Shown here in pieces: positions 62,169 to 64,000 of a stretch of DNA of 64,000 bases (positions are counted from its first letter, which is position 1; each line of letters begins with the position of its first letter). The position numbers and the translations under genes are program-made. The DNA lies in NCBI GenBank assembly GCA_902770965.1, contig CACXUY010000001.1:62001-126000 (forward strand), in the 5' to 3' direction. The stretch is from an uncultured Lachnospiraceae bacterium. Lineage in GTDB: Bacteria > Bacillota > Clostridia > Lachnospirales > Lachnospiraceae. A model generated the notes under the pieces. It made no database searches, was not told where the DNA came from, and worked only from the letters and a program-made list of their open reading frames with translations.

Positions 62169-62714
62169 TCAGTGAGCAAGTTGTTTTTTCACAGCAAGGC
62201 AATAACCTACGCCTTCCGGAGCCGTCATGACGTGTTCCGCGTTTTTATGGTTATATTCCTGGAAGAAAGCTTTTGTCGCCTCGGCTGCGTTCATGTGTTC
62301 GTAAATCAGAAACCCTGCCTCCGAAAGCAATGCTTCCATCTCGCTATAGGAATACTTCGCTTTCATCGGTTCTCCTGCCGCAGCTGCAAGCTCCCGATTA
62401 CGATGGCTCTCAGATCCGCTTTCTGTGAGTGGATAGGGATCAAATAGATCCTGCATCGTTGCAGCGCCTACCATGATCAGCCCCAGCTGCCGTATAGAGA
62501 ATGAGTTCCGCATCGGCGTATGCAGTCGGTCGATCATTGCTTTCAATTGTGCGCTGATTCCATAGAAATACACCGGAGAAGCGACAACGAGGGTATCCGT
62601 GTTTCTCAGTTTTTCATAGATCAGCGCCATATCGTCATTCTGGACACAGACATGATCTTCATTAGAAAAACAGCGGTTACACCCTGTACATGGATGGATA
62701 CGGTAATCAGCCAC
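62169..62714 (-). pseudogene. Chimeric remnant: FMN-reductase piece fused to methyltransferase end
   Basis: 181 aa from a GTG. Residues 1-90 match the middle of NADPH-dependent FMN reductase/iron-sulfur flavoproteins (IHPCTGCNRC...VVASPVYFYGISAQLKAMID), lacking the N-terminal FMN-binding strand. From about residue 100 the sequence (AAGEPMKAKYSYSEMEALL, AGFLIYEHM, then MTAPEGVGYCLAVKK) looks like the C-terminus of an LCM-type SAM methyltransferase. The two halves belong to different families, so a deletion fused them. The open frame persists, but function is unlikely. Confidence 0.7.
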
Positions 62715-62967
62715 GGAGTCTTTCCAGTTTTTTTACGAAGCTGTTAATCTCCGGCTCTTCAAAATACAGTTCAGTTTGATTGCTTTGCGGAATAATGCGC
62801 CTCCCTGTAAACCTCTCCCAGTATTTTTCTTCCTGGAGATAAAGATTTCCGGACAGTTCCATATTGCCGTCATTATCCCGAATCAACTCGAATCCAAACA
62901 TATCCTGATAAAACTTCAATGCTTTCTTACAGTCTTTTACAACGATAAGGGTTCCTTTGAATTTCAT
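62707..62967 (-). pseudogene. Truncated glyoxalase/VOC-family protein
   Basis: 86 aa. The start MKFKGTLIVVKDCKKALKFY and LGFE-type FGFEL mark one betaalphabetabetabeta unit of a vicinal-oxygen-chelate protein. It ends at KKLERLRG, overlapping the next remnant by 8 bp, where family members go on for about 40 more residues including the last metal ligand. The truncation point coincides with the flavoprotein's missing N-terminus, so one deletion probably explains both. Confidence 0.75.
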
Positions 62968-63002
62968 GGTCTGCTTTGCCTTCCTTCCCGGTGCGGCATT
63001 CT

Positions 63003-63482
63003 TCAGTACTTTCCGAACCTCGTATCAAGCTGATTGGAATCTGTTGTACCATTAAAAAACAAAGTGTACTGATTATCATTCTGCTCTTCACCGCTTATTA
63101 CTGCTTCCACTTGAGTCGCTTTCCATGTGACCTGACATAAATCAGAACGGGCATTTGCCCCATCATCTGCTATATCAAAAGAATGTTTTGCAATTGTTCC
63201 TGCTTCATCTTTAAGAACCAACCTGGCATGTGTATGTCCAAATGGCCAGTCCGGATCTCCTACCTGCTGGAATAATAATTCATATTTTCCATCTGGTGAT
63301 GTATATGAAGCAACATCATGTATTTTGTATCTTGTAGTATAAGTAAAACTTCCAGCTAAAATCATAATAAGAATATTAAAGAATGCCACCATTCCCAGAA
63401 TTACTCTAACCGTCGGTTTCTTTATTTTTATGCAGCATATTATTGAAATAAACATTACCATCAATGCTATAACAAAAATCAT
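63003..63482 (-). CDS. Small two-span membrane protein, unknown function
   Basis: 159 aa from ATG 63482 (GGGAGG 5 nt upstream); a longer in-frame start at 63806 is rejected because it overlaps the phosphatidyltransferase. Two membrane segments (~2-18 and ~30-52) are followed by an outside domain of about 105 residues with YTSPDGKYELLFQQVGDPDW, W and LFFNG. I do not recognise a family. It follows the CDP-alcohol phosphatidyltransferase by 38 bp. Confidence 0.7.
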   Translation of the reverse strand: MIFVIALMVMFISIICCIKIKKPTVRVILGMVAFFNILIMILAGSFTYTTRYKIHDVASYTSPDGKYELLFQQVGDPDWPFGHTHARLVLKDEAGTIAKHSFDIADDGANARSDLCQVTWKATQVEAVISGEEQNDNQYTLFFNGTTDSNQLDTRFGKY

Positions 63483-63520
63483 TTTTTCCTCCCAAGCCCC
63501 GCTCCGCATATCCCGAGCTG

Positions 63521-64000
63521 CTATTCTCTTCCTGTCCGGATGAAATGGCCTTCCTGGATTGCAGCGAACGTTGCTGCCGCGCAGTCGACAATCGCAGAAT
63601 TTTTCAGTGGGAAAACGAGTATCGTCAACGGCAATAGAAACAGCAGAGCTCCAGTTGCTTTGTTCATAGCCGAATGAACAGCCACAAACCTCTTCTGTAC
63701 GACGAATCCGGAAATGATATTTACAACCTTTATTAGGGCTATGATTCCGATCCATATATACAGCCATGCAGGAATACGCAGGACCGGAAGCAATTTGATC
63801 AGGCATACGACCACAAGCACAAAGTCCGCAATCGTATCCAGCCTTGCCCCCAACTTACTTACGGTATCTGTTTTTCTCGCCACAAATCCGTCAAGCATAT
63901 CAGACAACCCGGCCGCTATGTAAAACGCATAAAAGGCAGGAGAGAACACCGGACAGAAAAGCAGAACGATACTGGCTGTCATTCTGAAAAACGTAATTGT
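63521..64000 (-). CDS. CDP-alcohol phosphatidyltransferase (5' end beyond the window)
   Basis: The frame is open to the right edge (…TITFFRMTASIVLL), so the start is outside. The family signature is complete: SDMLDGFVARKTDTVSKLG with ARLDTIAD, i.e. D-x2-DG-x2-AR-x8-G-x3-D-x3-D. There are several membrane segments (LYIWIGIIALIKVV, GALLFLLPLTILVFPL). The family makes phospholipids such as phosphatidylglycerophosphate from CDP-diacylglycerol; the exact product cannot be told. The C-terminus EGHFIRTG is a common ending in small Firmicute members. Confidence 0.9.
   Translation of the reverse strand, partial: TITFFRMTASIVLLFCPVFSPAFYAFYIAAGLSDMLDGFVARKTDTVSKLGARLDTIADFVLVVVCLIKLLPVLRIPAWLYIWIGIIALIKVVNIISGFVVQKRFVAVHSAMNKATGALLFLLPLTILVFPLKNSAIVDCAAATFAAIQEGHFIRTGRE

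Noticed and set aside
63003-63806. 267-codon version of the small membrane protein starting at 63806
   Set aside because: The first 108 codons overlap the phosphatidyltransferase in another frame and are unlike a protein; GGGAGG before ATG 63482 supports the shorter form.
1-64000. Diversity-generating retroelement feeding the giant genes
   Set aside because: No reverse transcriptase or template/variable repeat pair is visible in the window.

Overview
The window looks like the chromosome of a moderate-GC anaerobic Firmicute, most likely a gut or rumen Clostridia/Lachnospiraceae-type organism. The reasons are the strong AGGAGG-type ribosome sites, the ferredoxin-containing aldo/keto reductase, the giant Cna_B/InlB_B/beta-helix surface proteins, the Tn916-like integrase and the XRE/ImmA-type regulators. 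I cannot name a species.

Layout. (1) 1-35,057, almost all on the minus strand: three giant secreted proteins (at least 1,698, 4,156 and 4,383 aa). They share an N-terminal domain, and giants 2 and 3 share a C-terminal domain. Each is preceded by a near-consensus promoter (17-bp spacer), an upstream element at an identical distance from the -35, and a long 5' leader. Between giants 1 and 2 sits a HaeIII-like restriction-modification pair plus a broken AAA-ATPase/PDDEXK_9 gene, bracketed by two near-identical terminator hairpins. (2) 35-38 kb, plus strand: a Vsr-like endonuclease and a [4Fe-4S] aldo/keto reductase. (3) 38-43.1 kb, minus strand: a sugar-acid catabolic set (IlvD/Edd dehydratase, gluconate-type permease, FadR-type regulator with two palindromic operator candidates) and a low-molecular-weight tyrosine phosphatase. 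(4) 43.1-54.5 kb: a decayed integrative island with a nonsense-mutated tyrosine integrase, a truncated response regulator, a two-gene operon (AlbA_2/HATPase protein plus a 1,201-aa protein ending in a PD-(D/E)XK-like motif) whose first gene is split by an IS with clear target duplication, and a second IS. Three copies of a 25-bp GGTGTAAA-type repeat lie at its edges. (5) 54.7-56.5 kb: an XRE / ImmA-IrrE protease / PIN-domain operon. (6) 56.7-64 kb: a lipoprotein hydrolase, a flavodoxin frameshifted by a 31-bp duplication, an aldo/keto reductase and an erythromycin-esterase-like protein, followed by many truncated or fused gene remnants (LysR, XRE, ABC ATPase, DUF3795, methyltransferase, FMN reductase, glyoxalase), a small membrane protein, and a CDP-alcohol phosphatidyltransferase running off the right edge.

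How the genes work together. The giants look like one co-regulated surface programme. The R-M pair and Vsr fit a 5-methylcytosine restriction/repair theme. The ilvD-gnt-fadR set takes up and dehydrates a sugar acid under FadR control. The best candidate for an undescribed system is the AlbA_2 + 1,201-aa operon with its two iterated upstream arrays, found here in an IS-inactivated state. The second is the giant family, with its shared promoter architecture and no recognisable sortase signal.
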